DNA of 64,000 nucleotides, from positions 124,001-188,000 of the forward strand of contig NZ_CACSJP010000008.1 in the NCBI RefSeq assembly GCF_902706095.1, written 5' to 3'. A program made the translations under genes and the position numbers. The notes below the pieces were generated by a model. That model had not been told where the DNA came from. It made no database searches and saw only the letters and a program-made list of their open reading frames with translations. The DNA comes from Rhizobium sp. 18065 (lineage in GTDB: Bacteria > Pseudomonadota > Alphaproteobacteria > Rhizobiales > Rhizobiaceae). Shown one piece after another: positions 36,820-46,094 of this stretch. Position 1 is the first letter of the stretch, and each line of letters starts with the position of its first letter.

Positions 36820-38706
36820 ATGGCAACCAAGAAGAAGACCGTTTCGGCGGATTCCAGCAATCCGATGGATACGCTGGTCAACCTCTGGCCCTATATGTGG
36901 CCGTCCGACAGGCTGGACCTGAAGATGCGCGTCGTCTGGGCGACGGTCTTCCTGGTGATCTCAAAATTCGTGCTGATCCTGGTGCCCTATTTCTTCAAAT
37001 GGGCGACCGATGCACTGAACGGCAAGCTCGACATGGTCGGGTTGCTGCCGACCTTGCTGCTGGGCGCCGTCGCGCTGGTCGTTCTCTACAATCTCACCCG
37101 CATTGCTCAGGTCGGCCTCAACCAGCTGCGTGATGCGCTGTTTGCCAGGGTCGGCCAGTATGCCGTGCGCCAGCTTGCCTTCCGCACCTTCGTGCACATG
37201 CACCAGTTGTCGCTGCGCTTTCACCTCGAGCGCAAGACCGGCGGCCTGTCACGGATCATCGAGCGCGGCACGAAGGGCATCGAAACCATTGTCCGCTTTA
37301 CCATCCTCAACTCGATTCCGACGCTGATCGAATTCCTGCTGACGGCCGTCATCTTCTGGTGGAGCTATGGCTTCTCCTATCTCGCCATCACCGCCTTCAC
37401 CGTCTGGGCCTATATCTGGTTCACCATCCGTGCCAGCGACTGGCGCATCGGCATCCGCCGGGCGATGAACGACAGCGATACGGAAGCCAATACCAAGGCG
37501 ATCGATTCCCTGCTGAACTTCGAGACAGTCAAATATTTCGGCAACGAAGAGATGGAAGCCAAGCGCTTCGACCAGTCGATGGAGCGCTACGAAAAGTCGG
37601 CGACCCAGGTCTGGACCTCGCTCGGCTGGCTGAACTTCGGCCAGGGCGTGATCTTCGGCGTCGGCACCGCCGTCATCATGGTGATGTCGGCGCTGGCCGT
37701 GCAGAACGGCCAGCAGACGATCGGCGATTTCGTCTTCGTCAACGCGCTTTTGATGCAGCTGGCCATGCCGCTCAATTTCATCGGCTTCGTCTACCGCGAA
37801 ATCCGCCAGGGCCTGACCGATATCGAACAGATGTTCGATCTGCTGGAAGTCGAGGCAGAAGTCGTCGACTGTCCCGAGGCGACACCGCTCGTCATCGGCC
37901 AGGGCGCGATTGCCTTCAAGGATGTGCATTTCCACTACGACCCTGAGCGGCCGATCCTCAAGGGCGTGTCGTTCGAGGTTCCGGCCGGCAAGACGGTCGC
38001 CGTGGTCGGCCCGTCGGGTGCTGGAAAATCGACGATCTCGCGCCTGCTCTACCGCTTCTATGATGTGCAGCAGGGGTCGATCACCATCGACGGCCAGGAT
38101 GTGCGCGACGTGACGCAGAAGTCGCTGCGCAGCGCCATCGGCATGGTGCCGCAGGACACCGTACTGTTCAACGACACCATCGCCTACAATGTCCGCTACG
38201 GACGGCCCGGCGCAAGTGACGCCGAAATCGAGCAGGCAACGGAAATCGCCCAGATCGGCCGCTTCATCAAGGAATTGCCGGATGGTTACGGCACGATGGT
38301 CGGTGAGCGCGGCCTGAAGCTGTCCGGCGGCGAAAAGCAGCGTGTGGCGATTGCCCGAACGGTATTGAAGGCCCCGCCGATCCTGATCCTGGACGAGGCG
38401 ACATCGGCGCTCGACACGACCACCGAACATGAGATCCAGTCCGCTCTCGACGTCGTGTCGAAAAACCGCACGACGCTGGTCATTGCCCACCGGTTGTCGA
38501 CGGTGGTCGGCGCCGACGAAATCATCGTGCTCAAGAGCGGCGAGATTGCCGAGCGCGGCAGCCACAACGATCTGCTGTCGCAGAACGGTCTCTATGCCTC
38601 GATGTGGAACCGTCAGCGGGAAGCAACCCAGGCCGAAGAGCATCTTCGCCAGGTGCGCGAGAGCGACGAAATGGGCGTGGTCGTGCGGCGCTCGCCGGCA
38701 ATCTGA
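36820..38706 (+). CDS. Atm1-type ABC exporter, fused membrane and ATPase domains
   Basis: A 628-residue half-size ABC transporter related to mitochondrial Atm1 and bacterial heavy-metal exporters, which move glutathione conjugates or persulfides. The TM domain with six helices fills residues 25-330. The ATPase domain has Walker A GPSGAGKST, signature LSGGEKQRVAIARTV, Walker B ILILDEATSALD and the H-loop VIAHRLSTV. The start MATKKKTVSADSS at 36820 is preferred; an ATG six codons upstream lacks a ribosome-binding site. It stands alone downstream of a terminator, so it needs its own promoter. Confidence 0.9.
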   Translation: MATKKKTVSADSSNPMDTLVNLWPYMWPSDRLDLKMRVVWATVFLVISKFVLILVPYFFKWATDALNGKLDMVGLLPTLLLGAVALVVLYNLTRIAQVGLNQLRDALFARVGQYAVRQLAFRTFVHMHQLSLRFHLERKTGGLSRIIERGTKGIETIVRFTILNSIPTLIEFLLTAVIFWWSYGFSYLAITAFTVWAYIWFTIRASDWRIGIRRAMNDSDTEANTKAIDSLLNFETVKYFGNEEMEAKRFDQSMERYEKSATQVWTSLGWLNFGQGVIFGVGTAVIMVMSALAVQNGQQTIGDFVFVNALLMQLAMPLNFIGFVYREIRQGLTDIEQMFDLLEVEAEVVDCPEATPLVIGQGAIAFKDVHFHYDPERPILKGVSFEVPAGKTVAVVGPSGAGKSTISRLLYRFYDVQQGSITIDGQDVRDVTQKSLRSAIGMVPQDTVLFNDTIAYNVRYGRPGASDAEIEQATEIAQIGRFIKELPDGYGTMVGERGLKLSGGEKQRVAIARTVLKAPPILILDEATSALDTTTEHEIQSALDVVSKNRTTLVIAHRLSTVVGADEIIVLKSGEIAERGSHNDLLSQNGLYASMWNRQREATQAEEHLRQVRESDEMGVVVRRSPAI

Positions 38707-38736
38707 CCAAAGTCGGCAACCCGCCTGACACCGCCC

Positions 38737-40041
38737 CTATTTCGCGCGGCTCAGGCGGTTTCGACCATTGTGCTTGGCATGATACAGTGCGGCATCGGCG
38801 CGCCGCAGAGCCCGGTCGATGTTCTCGGCAGCCGGATCAAAACTCGCCATGCCGATGCTGATCGTACCCGCCAGTCCGGCCGCCGTCTTGATCTGGCAAT
38901 AGTGGCTGATTTCGGTGCGCATCGCCTGCAGGATTTCCTCGGCCCGGGCAGCGGCTGCACCGAAAAACAAGGCGAAGAATTCCTCGCCACCCGCGCGTGC
39001 CACGATCATGCCATCGGTCTCGTGCGAGCGCAGGATATCAACGATCGAACAGAGCGTGATATCCCCTTCGGCATGGCCGAATTCGTCGTTGATCGATTTG
39101 AAATGATCGACATCGATGGCCGCAACACAGAGCGTCTCGCTATGCCGGATCGCATCGGTGATTGCCTGATCGGCGAGTTCGAAGAACTTTCGGCGGTTGT
39201 AGGCGTCCGTCAGGGGATCACGCTCAGCGGCGTTCATCAGCCGCGCCTCGAGACGCTTGCGCTCGGTGATGTCGATCATGACGCCGGCAATGCCACGTTG
39301 CTTGCCTTGCTCGTCCGTGACCAGCGCCTTATGCAACATGACGTAGCGTTGATCGTCGTCATGCAGGCAGACGTCAGTCTCGTAGCACATCAAGCCACCG
39401 ACCTCGCGAAGATGTGCGTCGGACGATTCGTGCTTGTCAGCCGTTGCGGGCGGAGCGAGTCCCTCGAGACGGTGGCCGATAACCTCTTCGCGCGGGCGGC
39501 TCAACAGGTTGGCAAAGGCTGTATTGCAGGCCAGATACTGGCCGGCGACATCCTTCAGGTAGATCGGCGTCGGCAGATGATCGAGTGCATCCTGCAAGAG
39601 GTCCAATTGGGCTTTCAGCGCGCTGCGTGCAGTTTCGGCGCCGTGCGCTCTCTGGAAATGGCGCTTGGCACGCGCCAGGCAGGCGAACATGGCCTGGCGG
39701 CCTTCCAGCACGTGCACATCGTCAACGCCCTCGTCATAAAGCTGCTGTTGGCGGGCAAGGCTGACGGGGAACTGCGACACAGCGACGATGTAGACACTCT
39801 GCCCATGAAGCGCACGCGCATGGGCCGGTCCAGTTCCGGCAAGATCGGGCTGGATCGGCAGAAGCAGCACCGCATGGGCACCCACGGCCCGGATATCGCG
39901 GACGACAGTCGGTGCGACATCCAGTTCCCCTGGCACAGGTTCGCCATGGGCGGCATACCAGTAAAGGCCACTCAGGGCCTCGGTGGACATCTCCGAAAGC
40001 GCAGGTCTTCTGGCAAAATTCAACAAAGTCTTCCATGTCAT
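38737..40041 (-). CDS. PAS-GGDEF diguanylate cyclase
   Basis: A 434-residue cytoplasmic protein with no clear membrane segments. An N-terminal region of about 130 residues is of unknown type. A PAS domain follows (DALDHLPTPIYLKDVAGQYL, then RGIAGVMIDITERKRLEARL), and the GGDEF domain begins DPLTDAYNRR and has the loop ARAGGEEFFALFF. It should make cyclic di-GMP under control of a PAS ligand. A Met at codon 18 is an alternative start. It is convergent with the ABC transporter and divergent from psd. Confidence 0.87.
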   Translation of the reverse strand: MTWKTLLNFARRPALSEMSTEALSGLYWYAAHGEPVPGELDVAPTVVRDIRAVGAHAVLLLPIQPDLAGTGPAHARALHGQSVYIVAVSQFPVSLARQQQLYDEGVDDVHVLEGRQAMFACLARAKRHFQRAHGAETARSALKAQLDLLQDALDHLPTPIYLKDVAGQYLACNTAFANLLSRPREEVIGHRLEGLAPPATADKHESSDAHLREVGGLMCYETDVCLHDDDQRYVMLHKALVTDEQGKQRGIAGVMIDITERKRLEARLMNAAERDPLTDAYNRRKFFELADQAITDAIRHSETLCVAAIDVDHFKSINDEFGHAEGDITLCSIVDILRSHETDGMIVARAGGEEFFALFFGAAAARAEEILQAMRTEISHYCQIKTAAGLAGTISIGMASFDPAAENIDRALRRADAALYHAKHNGRNRLSRAK

Positions 40042-40270
40042 TCAGCGCGCCGGGCGATGGCAGCGCGCAATTCATATCTTCGCCTCCCCTTTTTTAGGGA
40101 GCAATTATTGATAGATTGTCGCTATAGATCATAAACACCCTGATTTATTTTGGGCCGATGCCAATTGCCGCAGCCGGCCTTTTGATGCGCTGATTGGCCC
40201 GTCAGCATTGCCCGCGCCCCGCTTTCGCGGTACTCAGCGAGCGAACTTTTATCAAGAGACTGAGGATTCC

Positions 40271-40969
40271 ATGGATTTGCTCGAAACCATCCGCAAGACG
40301 ATCGTGCCCGTTCACAAGGAAGGGTATCCCTTCATCGCGGCATTTTTCGTCGGCTCGCTGGTCCTTGGCTGGCTGTGGAACCCGCTCTTCTGGGTCGGCA
40401 TGGTGCTGACGCTCTGGTGCGCCTATTTCTTCCGCGATCCCGAACGCATAACGCCACAGGATGATGATCTGGTCATCAGCCCGGCGGATGGTCGCGTTTC
40501 GTCGGTCCAGATGTCGGTGCCGCCGGAAGAGCTACAGCTCGGCTCCGAGCCGATGCTGCGCATCACCATCTTCATGAATGTGTTCAACTGCCATGTGAAC
40601 CGCGCACCGGTGCGTGGCCGGGTGACGAACATTGCCTACAAGGAAGGCAGCTTCCTGAATGCGGAACTGGACAAGGCGAGCGTCGAGAATGAACGCAATG
40701 GACTGGTGATCGAGACGGTGCACGGCAATATCGGCGTCGTGCAGATCGCCGGCCTCGTCGCACGCCGCATCGTCTGCTGGACCAATCCGAATGAACCCCT
40801 GGATGCCGGCGAGCGCTTCGGCCTGATCCGTTTCGGCTCGCGCCTCGACGTCTTCCTGCCCGCGGGTGCCGAACCGCGTGTCTCGCTTGGCCAGACCGCA
40901 ATTGCCGGTGAAACCGTGATTGCCGAATTCGGTTCGACCAAGGGTCCGGTCGTCAGCCGCCGCAGCTAA
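40271..40969 (+). CDS. psd: Phosphatidylserine decarboxylase (PSD-A type)
   Basis: Converts phosphatidylserine to phosphatidylethanolamine at the inner membrane. The 232-residue short-type precursor self-cleaves at Gly189-Ser190 in [12 protein letters not shown] to give the pyruvoyl cofactor. Two N-terminal hydrophobic helices ([16 protein letters not shown] and [15 protein letters not shown]) precede [10 protein letters not shown]. The start at 40271 is used; the frame before it reads into an AT-richer leader. pssA follows after 11 bp, so the two steps of phosphatidylethanolamine synthesis are co-expressed. Confidence 0.95.
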   Translation: MDLLETIRKTIVPVHKEGYPFIAAFFVGSLVLGWLWNPLFWVGMVLTLWCAYFFRDPERITPQDDDLVISPADGRVSSVQMSVPPEELQLGSEPMLRITIFMNVFNCHVNRAPVRGRVTNIAYKEGSFLNAELDKASVENERNGLVIETVHGNIGVVQIAGLVARRIVCWTNPNEPLDAGERFGLIRFGSRLDVFLPAGAEPRVSLGQTAIAGETVIAEFGSTKGPVVSRRS

Positions 40970-40980
40970 GGGAGGCGCCG

Positions 40981-41862
40981 ATGGAACCGTCAGACCAGAC
41001 ACCTGAACATGCTGTCGCCACCACGGCGTCAGGATCGACCGGCCAGCAGGACAACAGTGCCCGCGGCCCAAGGCTGCGGGAAATTCCCCTGCGACTGGTC
41101 GTGCCGAACCTGATCACGGTGCTCGCCATCTGTGCCGGACTGACCGGCATCCGGCTGGCCTTTGAAAACCGTTATGAACTGGCTGTCGCCATGGTCCTTG
41201 CGGCCGCCTTTCTCGACGGCATCGACGGGCGCATCGCCCGGATGATGAAGGCGACGTCGAAATTCGGCGCGCAGATGGATTCACTCGCCGACATCATCAA
41301 TTTCGGCGTGGCCCCTGCCCTCGTTCTCTATGTCTTCGTGCTGGATCAGGCCCGCTCGCTCGGCTGGATCGCGGCGCTGATCTACGCAATCGCGGCCGGG
41401 CTTCGGCTGGCGCGTTTCAACGTCATGTCCGAGCGGGAAACCAAGGCACCCTGGCAATCGGAATTTTTTGTCGGTGTGCCGGCTCCCGGCGGCGCCCTGC
41501 TGGTGCTTCTGCCCGTTTACCTGGGCTTCCTCGGCGTCGCACCCGTCGGCATCTTCGCCTATGCCAGCACGGCCTACACGATCGTCATCGCCTATCTGCT
41601 GGTCAGCCGCCTGCCGGTCTGGTCGGGCAAGTCCGGCTTCGGCCATATCCGCCGCGACCTGGTCTTCCCGATGATCCTTGGCGTGGTGCTCTATGTTGCC
41701 CTCTTGATGAGCTTCACCTGGGAAGTTCTTGTCGTCACGGTGATTCTCTATCTCTGCTCGCTGCCCTTCGGCGCACGCAGCTGGCACCGTCGCTACGGCA
41801 CTTTGACGATCGGCGAAGAAACAGCCGAAAAAGGTCTGAGCGAGATCGATCGGGGCGTTTGA
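40981..41862 (+). CDS. pssA: CDP-diacylglycerol-serine O-phosphatidyltransferase
   Basis: Makes phosphatidylserine from CDP-diacylglycerol and serine, the step before Psd. The 293-residue protein has about eight helices and the CDP-alcohol phosphatidyltransferase motif: Asp79, Asp82-Gly83, Ala86-Arg87, Gly96, Asp100 and Asp104 (LDGIDGRIARMMKATSKFG with AQMDSLAD). A 35-residue polar N-terminus precedes the first helix. It is the type II (membrane) enzyme typical of alphaproteobacteria. GGGAGG precedes the ATG. Confidence 0.95.
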   Translation: MEPSDQTPEHAVATTASGSTGQQDNSARGPRLREIPLRLVVPNLITVLAICAGLTGIRLAFENRYELAVAMVLAAAFLDGIDGRIARMMKATSKFGAQMDSLADIINFGVAPALVLYVFVLDQARSLGWIAALIYAIAAGLRLARFNVMSERETKAPWQSEFFVGVPAPGGALLVLLPVYLGFLGVAPVGIFAYASTAYTIVIAYLLVSRLPVWSGKSGFGHIRRDLVFPMILGVVLYVALLMSFTWEVLVVTVILYLCSLPFGARSWHRRYGTLTIGEETAEKGLSEIDRGV

Positions 41863-42048
41863 GCCCCGTTTCCCGCATTTCCGGGCCAAAACGCGGGTAA
41901 ACCGACGCCTTTTACCGGGTAAAGCTCGCTGAATGTATCCTTTTTGTTTAAATTTGATTTGTGTCGGCGCTTCGGCCACGCTTTTGTCATGATCTCCGCA
42001 GAGAGAGCGAAAAAACAAACACTGCGGTCAGGAAACATTCAGAGGAAC

Positions 42049-42192
42049 ATGACAATGACAGCCCAGGACGAAGCCGAGCAGCAAAAGCCGGCGAACCAGA
42101 ATCTGGTTTCGAACTACCAGCCGATCGGCCTCAAGGCCGTGATCGCAGCAGCCCTTATGCTGAAGCGCAAGCCGGCTCCAAAGGTCGCCTGA
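42049..42192 (+). CDS. Small conserved protein (47 aa)
   Basis: A 47-residue ORF beginning MTMTAQDEAEQQKPANQNLV, with a C-terminal half of mixed hydrophobic and basic character (SNYQPIGLKAVIAAALMLKR). AGAGGAAC lies just before the ATG at 42049. The upstream 186 bp contain an AT-rich stretch (TTTTTGTTTAAATTTGATTTG) that could hold a promoter. I recall similar short reading frames annotated as hypothetical in rhizobia. Function is unknown. Confidence 0.55.
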   Translation: MTMTAQDEAEQQKPANQNLVSNYQPIGLKAVIAAALMLKRKPAPKVA

Positions 42193-42224
42193 ACGACCAA
42201 GGTTCTGCGACACCGTTTTCCTGG

Positions 42225-42989
42225 TTAAAACAGGTTCATCTGCCCGCCATCGGATTTCTTCGAGGCGGGCTTTTGCAGCTCAAAGCGCGGCGTTACCGGC
42301 GTCTGCAGATCCGGGCCGAGATTGGCGACCTTGTTGACCAGATCCGAGACGGCAATGGCCTCGAACAGATCCTCGTCCGCCGGTTTCATCAGGTCGGCCA
42401 CTTCACGCGGTTCCTGATTGAGACAATCGAGCCAACGGGTGAAATCCTGCCGCGCGATCACCACCGGCATCCGGTCATGAACCGGACTGATCGTCTGATT
42501 CGCGGCGACTGTCAGAATGCAGCCGGTGTCGATTTCCGAACCGTCCTTGGAAAGATAGGTTTCCATCAATCCGGCAAAGGCGACAATTCCGCCCTGTTTC
42601 GGACGGATCCAGTAGGCCTGCGATTTCTCGCCGCTCTCCTTCGATGGCCGATGCCATTCATAGAAACCGGATGCCGGGATCAGTACGCGGCGATGGCGCA
42701 TGGCGGCCCTGAACGAGGGCTTGTCGATCGCGGTTTCGGAGCGGGCATTGAGCAGCAGCGTAAACTCACCCGGATCCTTGACCCAGCCTGGTATCAGCCC
42801 CCAGCGGACCAGCAGCGCCTTTCGATCCGGCGCATTGCTGCCACGCTCGCCAGGCGGAGCGGGCTCGACAATCAAGATCGGCTGGGTCGGGGCGATGTTG
42901 TAACGCGCTGGAAAGTCCTCGACCTCCATCACGCCGAAATGCTCGATCAGTTCCTCGGCTGTCGCCATCAAAGCGTATCGTCCACACAT
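42225..42989 (-). CDS. SOS response-associated peptidase (SRAP, YedK/HMCES type)
   Basis: A 254-residue SRAP protein, which forms a thiazolidine DNA-protein crosslink at abasic sites in single-stranded DNA. The initiator Met is followed by the catalytic Cys2 (MCGRYALMA). Asn31 (RYNIAPTQ), Glu111 (ASGFYEW) and His171 (SPVHDRMPVV) complete the active site. The longer frame up to 43322 places residues before Cys2 and is therefore rejected. The gene is divergent from the Nudix gene across 145 bp. Confidence 0.93.
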   Translation of the reverse strand: MCGRYALMATAEELIEHFGVMEVEDFPARYNIAPTQPILIVEPAPPGERGSNAPDRKALLVRWGLIPGWVKDPGEFTLLLNARSETAIDKPSFRAAMRHRRVLIPASGFYEWHRPSKESGEKSQAYWIRPKQGGIVAFAGLMETYLSKDGSEIDTGCILTVAANQTISPVHDRMPVVIARQDFTRWLDCLNQEPREVADLMKPADEDLFEAIAVSDLVNKVANLGPDLQTPVTPRFELQKPASKKSDGGQMNLF

Positions 42990-43134
42990 GCACGTTTCTT
43001 CGCACCCCCTTTCGGAGCGGTCAAGGCGCAGCAGAGCTTGCAGGCGCCGGCAAAAGTCGCGATAGTTTGCGCCTTCACTGCTTCGTTTTTTCCATCGTTG
43101 CCGCGTCTGCCTGCCATCTGGAGTATGCCCTTCC

Positions 43135-43557
43135 ATGAGCCAAGCTCGTCTTGCCTCCTCAGCGATTGTCGAACGCTCCGGGCGCTTCCTGCTCGTGCGC
43201 CGGGGCAATCCGCCGGCAGCCAATCTATTTGCCTTTCCGGGTGGCCGTGCCGAGCCTGGTGAAACCCCTTCGGAGACGGCGCTGCGCGAACTGCAGGAGG
43301 AGACCGGTGTCATCGGACGCAATCCGCAATTGTTCGAGACAGTCGAACTGCTGCCGGAACCGGGCGTGGCCGGAAGTCACTATCTGCTGTCTGTGTTTCG
43401 CGTCGAGGCTGACGAGACGTGCATTGCCAAGGCGGAAAGCGATGCGATCGAGGCCGGCTGGTTCCTGCCCGATGAAATCTTCGCACTGCCCGTGCCACCG
43501 AGCGTGCGCGACTGCGTTGTGCGGCTGGTCGCGCTTCGCGACACGTCGGAAGCCTGA
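43135..43557 (+). CDS. Nudix hydrolase
   Basis: A 140-residue Nudix pyrophosphatase. The Nudix box occupies residues 37-59: GGRAEPGETPSETALRELQ followed by EETGV. The rest of the domain (LVRRGNPPAANLFAFPG) resembles ADP-ribose or nucleotide sugar hydrolases, but the substrate cannot be told. It is 3 bp upstream of the TIGR02301 gene and co-directional with it. Confidence 0.9.
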   Translation: MSQARLASSAIVERSGRFLLVRRGNPPAANLFAFPGGRAEPGETPSETALRELQEETGVIGRNPQLFETVELLPEPGVAGSHYLLSVFRVEADETCIAKAESDAIEAGWFLPDEIFALPVPPSVRDCVVRLVALRDTSEA

Positions 43558-43560
43558 GCC

Positions 43561-44013
43561 ATGGTATTGAGCCACATCATCCGCAAAGCCCCCTGGTTGG
43601 CCTTGGCTGCGGTCCTGGCAGCCGCGATCGTCACTGCGGCATCCGGCCCGGCGCTTGCGCAATATACGATCGAGGACATCATTCGGAACGCCCCGGATCC
43701 GGAAAAGCCCACCCCCTATGACAGCAGGCTCGGCCGGCTTTCGGAAGTCGTCGGCGCGGTGCACTACCTGCGCAATCTGTGCAACAAGCAGAGCGAGCCG
43801 GAATGGCGGGATGCGGTGCAGGCGCTGATTGAGGTCGAGACAAAAGACGAGCCAAAACGGCGGGCGCGGCTGACAGCTGCCTATAACAGAGGCTACCGTT
43901 CTTTCGCCTCGGTTTACACCTCTTGCACTGCAGCTGCGGTTCGGGCAGAGGAGAACTACCGTAACGAAGGCGCAACACTCGCCACAGAAATTACCGCCCG
44001 CTATGGAAATTAA
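43561..44013 (+). CDS. TIGR02301 family exported protein
   Basis: A 150-residue secreted or periplasmic protein. The signal peptide spans about residues 1-34 (PWLALAAVLAAAIVTAASGP, then ALAQ). The mature part has the conserved SRLGRLSEVVGAVHYLRNLC and two Cys that may pair (Cys near 78 and near 121). The family is restricted to alphaproteobacteria and has no known function. It follows the Nudix gene by 3 bp. Gram-negative export by Sec is inferred. Confidence 0.8.
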   Translation: MVLSHIIRKAPWLALAAVLAAAIVTAASGPALAQYTIEDIIRNAPDPEKPTPYDSRLGRLSEVVGAVHYLRNLCNKQSEPEWRDAVQALIEVETKDEPKRRARLTAAYNRGYRSFASVYTSCTAAAVRAEENYRNEGATLATEITARYGN

Positions 44014-44111
44014 CGATTAATTCACCTCTTTTGTCTGTGCCCCGTGTCGTTTTGGCAAAAGGCTGATAGTGTTGTTAATGACTGAGTAAGATTGTGCTTC
44101 GAGGAATGCCC

Positions 44112-44369
44112 ATGGAACCGCGCCGCAACGAGATCGACGAAATGATCGTTCACGAAAAGATGCAGGCCGCGCTGGAATACCAGAATGAAGCCTGGGCCGA
44201 CGGCATGGCAGACGGTATCGAGCCGGAAATCATCGCGGACGCCGCCTTTGCGCTGGCCATGCGCGAAACCATTCGCATTCATGGGGAACATGGCGCAGAA
44301 GCCATTCTCGACGCACTGAAGGACCGGCTGCTGGCCGGCGAGTTTTCCCCCGAACGCCGGGTTCAGTGA
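44112..44369 (+). CDS. Conserved hypothetical protein (85 aa)
   Basis: An 85-residue acidic, helical protein (EPRRNEIDEMIVHEKMQAAL, then ADAAFALAMRETIRIHGEHG). It has no signal peptide or membrane helix. The start at 44112 fits GAGGA six bases upstream; two in-frame ATGs lie 6 and 18 bp earlier. I do not recognise the family. The gene lies 99 bp after the TIGR02301 gene and 22 bp before the exported protein gene, all on the same strand. Confidence 0.7.
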   Translation: MEPRRNEIDEMIVHEKMQAALEYQNEAWADGMADGIEPEIIADAAFALAMRETIRIHGEHGAEAILDALKDRLLAGEFSPERRVQ

Positions 44370-44390
44370 CACTTTAATCAGGGATGCATC

Positions 44391-45149
44391 ATGACGTTCG
44401 CTTCGCGGGTCCGGCTCCTATGCCTGACGAGCGCCTTGACCGTTTTCGCGGCAACTGGCGCGACGATCTTCCCTGTGCTTCCCGCTTTTGCTCTGTCCGA
44501 CATCAAGGACATCACCCCGCCTACCGCTGACAAGGCTGCGCCGGACCCGGCTGAGCCCGGGATCGACGAAGAAGGGGAGGAATTGCTGCCGGAAGATGCA
44601 TCGCCCGCCATTCCCGACCCCGATCCGCTGATCAAACCGGCAGACCAGCAGGATACGGCGGCGCCAGAGCCCGACGCTGCCCCAGCAGAGATCATCTATG
44701 ACATCGAGAAGGCGCCAGAACCCGTGCGCCGCATGCGGCAGTTGATCATCGATGCGGCGACATCCGGCGATATTGCCCGCCTGCGCCCTCTGATGAACCC
44801 GGGTCCAGACCAGACCCAGGTGCAGCTCGAAGGCAGCGACAAGGACCCCATCGACACGTTGAAGTCGTTGTCGGGTGATCCCGAGGGCATGGAGATCCTG
44901 GCGATCCTTCTCGACATCCTGTCGACTGGCTTCGTGCATGTCGACAAGGGCACGCCGGATGAAGCCTATGTCTGGCCCTACTTCACCGGCAAGCAACTGG
45001 GGCAACTGACACCGGTCGAAAAGGTCGAACTGCTGCGAATCGTGACCGCCGGCGATGTGGCCGAAATGCAGGAATACGGCAATTACAACTTCTTCCGGGC
45101 CGGCATCACCCCGGACGGTCGCTGGAAATTCTTCACCGCAGGCGATTGA
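44391..45149 (+). CDS. Exported hypothetical protein
   Basis: A 252-residue protein with a signal peptide (about residues 1-35, ending VLPAFALS). An acidic, Pro/Ala-rich region follows (about 40-100), then a folded C-terminal domain (PVRRMRQLIIDAATSGDIAR, LKSLSGDPEGMEILAILLDIL and YVWPYFTGKQLGQLTPVEKVELL). The final half resembles nothing I can name with safety. A similar exported protein is common in rhizobia. It probably acts in the periplasm. Confidence 0.75.
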   Translation: MTFASRVRLLCLTSALTVFAATGATIFPVLPAFALSDIKDITPPTADKAAPDPAEPGIDEEGEELLPEDASPAIPDPDPLIKPADQQDTAAPEPDAAPAEIIYDIEKAPEPVRRMRQLIIDAATSGDIARLRPLMNPGPDQTQVQLEGSDKDPIDTLKSLSGDPEGMEILAILLDILSTGFVHVDKGTPDEAYVWPYFTGKQLGQLTPVEKVELLRIVTAGDVAEMQEYGNYNFFRAGITPDGRWKFFTAGD

Positions 45150-45164
45150 TTGACCCTTGGTCAA
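45150..45164. repeat. Dyad upstream of ygfZ
   Basis: TTGACC-CTT-GGTCAA, a perfect 6-bp-arm dyad starting at the base after the stop codon of the exported protein gene and about 85 bp upstream of ygfZ. It may be an operator for the ygfZ-nadQ set or a weak terminator stem. Confidence 0.35.
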
Positions 45165-45249
45165 ACTGTGGGCTGTGACGGAGACTGCTTGTCGTTTAGG
45201 GTTGCAGCTCTTAACTCTTCCGGCATCGAACTCATCGCGGTGACCCATC

Positions 45250-46092
45250 ATGCCTTCAGCTTTCCTGCCCGACCGCGCCTTCATCCGGATCAGCGGTCCG
45301 GATGCCGAGCCCTTTCTTCAAAACCTGATCACCACCGACCTTGGCGCGCTTCAGCCGGGCGTTGCCCTGCCGGGCGCGCTCCTGACGCCACAGGGCAAGA
45401 TCCTCTTCGACTTCCTGATCTGGCGCGACGCCGATGATCTGGTGATCGACAGCCGGGCCGATCAGCTAGAAGCGCTGATCCGCCGGCTTTCAATGTACAA
45501 ACTGCGTGCGCCGGTCACGATCGAGGCTTTTGGCGAGAATGGCGCAACCGTGACCTGGGGTGCCGATAGCGAGAACGCAGCGGGCGTGTCCGACCACCGC
45601 TTTGCCCTGGCGGGCGTCGAGGTTCGCCGCACTGCAGGCCAGCTCGGAGAAACCGGCCCCGCCGGTGCCTATGATGCCCTGCGCATCCTGAACGGCGTGA
45701 TCGAATCAGGCAGCGACTATGTGCTGCAGGATGCCTTTCCGCATGACGTGCTGCTCGACAAATCCGGCGGTGTCTCGTTCAAGAAGGGCTGTTATGTCGG
45801 CCAGGAAGTGGTGTCGCGCATGCATCACCGTTCAACGGCGCGGCGCCGCGCGGTGATCGTCGCGGCCGATGGTCCGCTGCCGCAAACGGGCAGCGATGTG
45901 ACGGCCGATGGCAAGGTGATCGGCACGCTCGGCACCGTGGCCGGACAGCGCGGGCTGGCGATCCTGCGCATCGACAAGGCGGGCGAGGCCATGGCCAAGG
46001 GTGTCTCGATCCTTGCCGGGGAGACACCGATCACCGTCAGCCTGCCCGGATGGACGGCATTGACCTTCCCGAGCAGCGCGGAGGAGAGCTGA
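45250..46092 (+). CDS. ygfZ: Folate-binding protein YgfZ (GcvT-like)
   Basis: YgfZ uses tetrahydrofolate to help make or repair certain Fe-S clusters. The 280-residue protein has the YgfZ signature KGCYVGQEVVSRMHHR with Cys181, plus the GcvT-like N-terminal part (FLQNLITTDL, LTPQGKILFDFLIW). It is the first gene of a compact set ygfZ-HD-PTP-nadQ with gaps of 2 bp or ATGA overlaps. NadA carries a 4Fe-4S cluster, so a link to the nearby NAD genes is possible but unproven. Confidence 0.92.
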   Translation: MPSAFLPDRAFIRISGPDAEPFLQNLITTDLGALQPGVALPGALLTPQGKILFDFLIWRDADDLVIDSRADQLEALIRRLSMYKLRAPVTIEAFGENGATVTWGADSENAAGVSDHRFALAGVEVRRTAGQLGETGPAGAYDALRILNGVIESGSDYVLQDAFPHDVLLDKSGGVSFKKGCYVGQEVVSRMHHRSTARRRAVIVAADGPLPQTGSDVTADGKVIGTLGTVAGQRGLAILRIDKAGEAMAKGVSILAGETPITVSLPGWTALTFPSSAEES

Positions 46093-46094
46093 GT

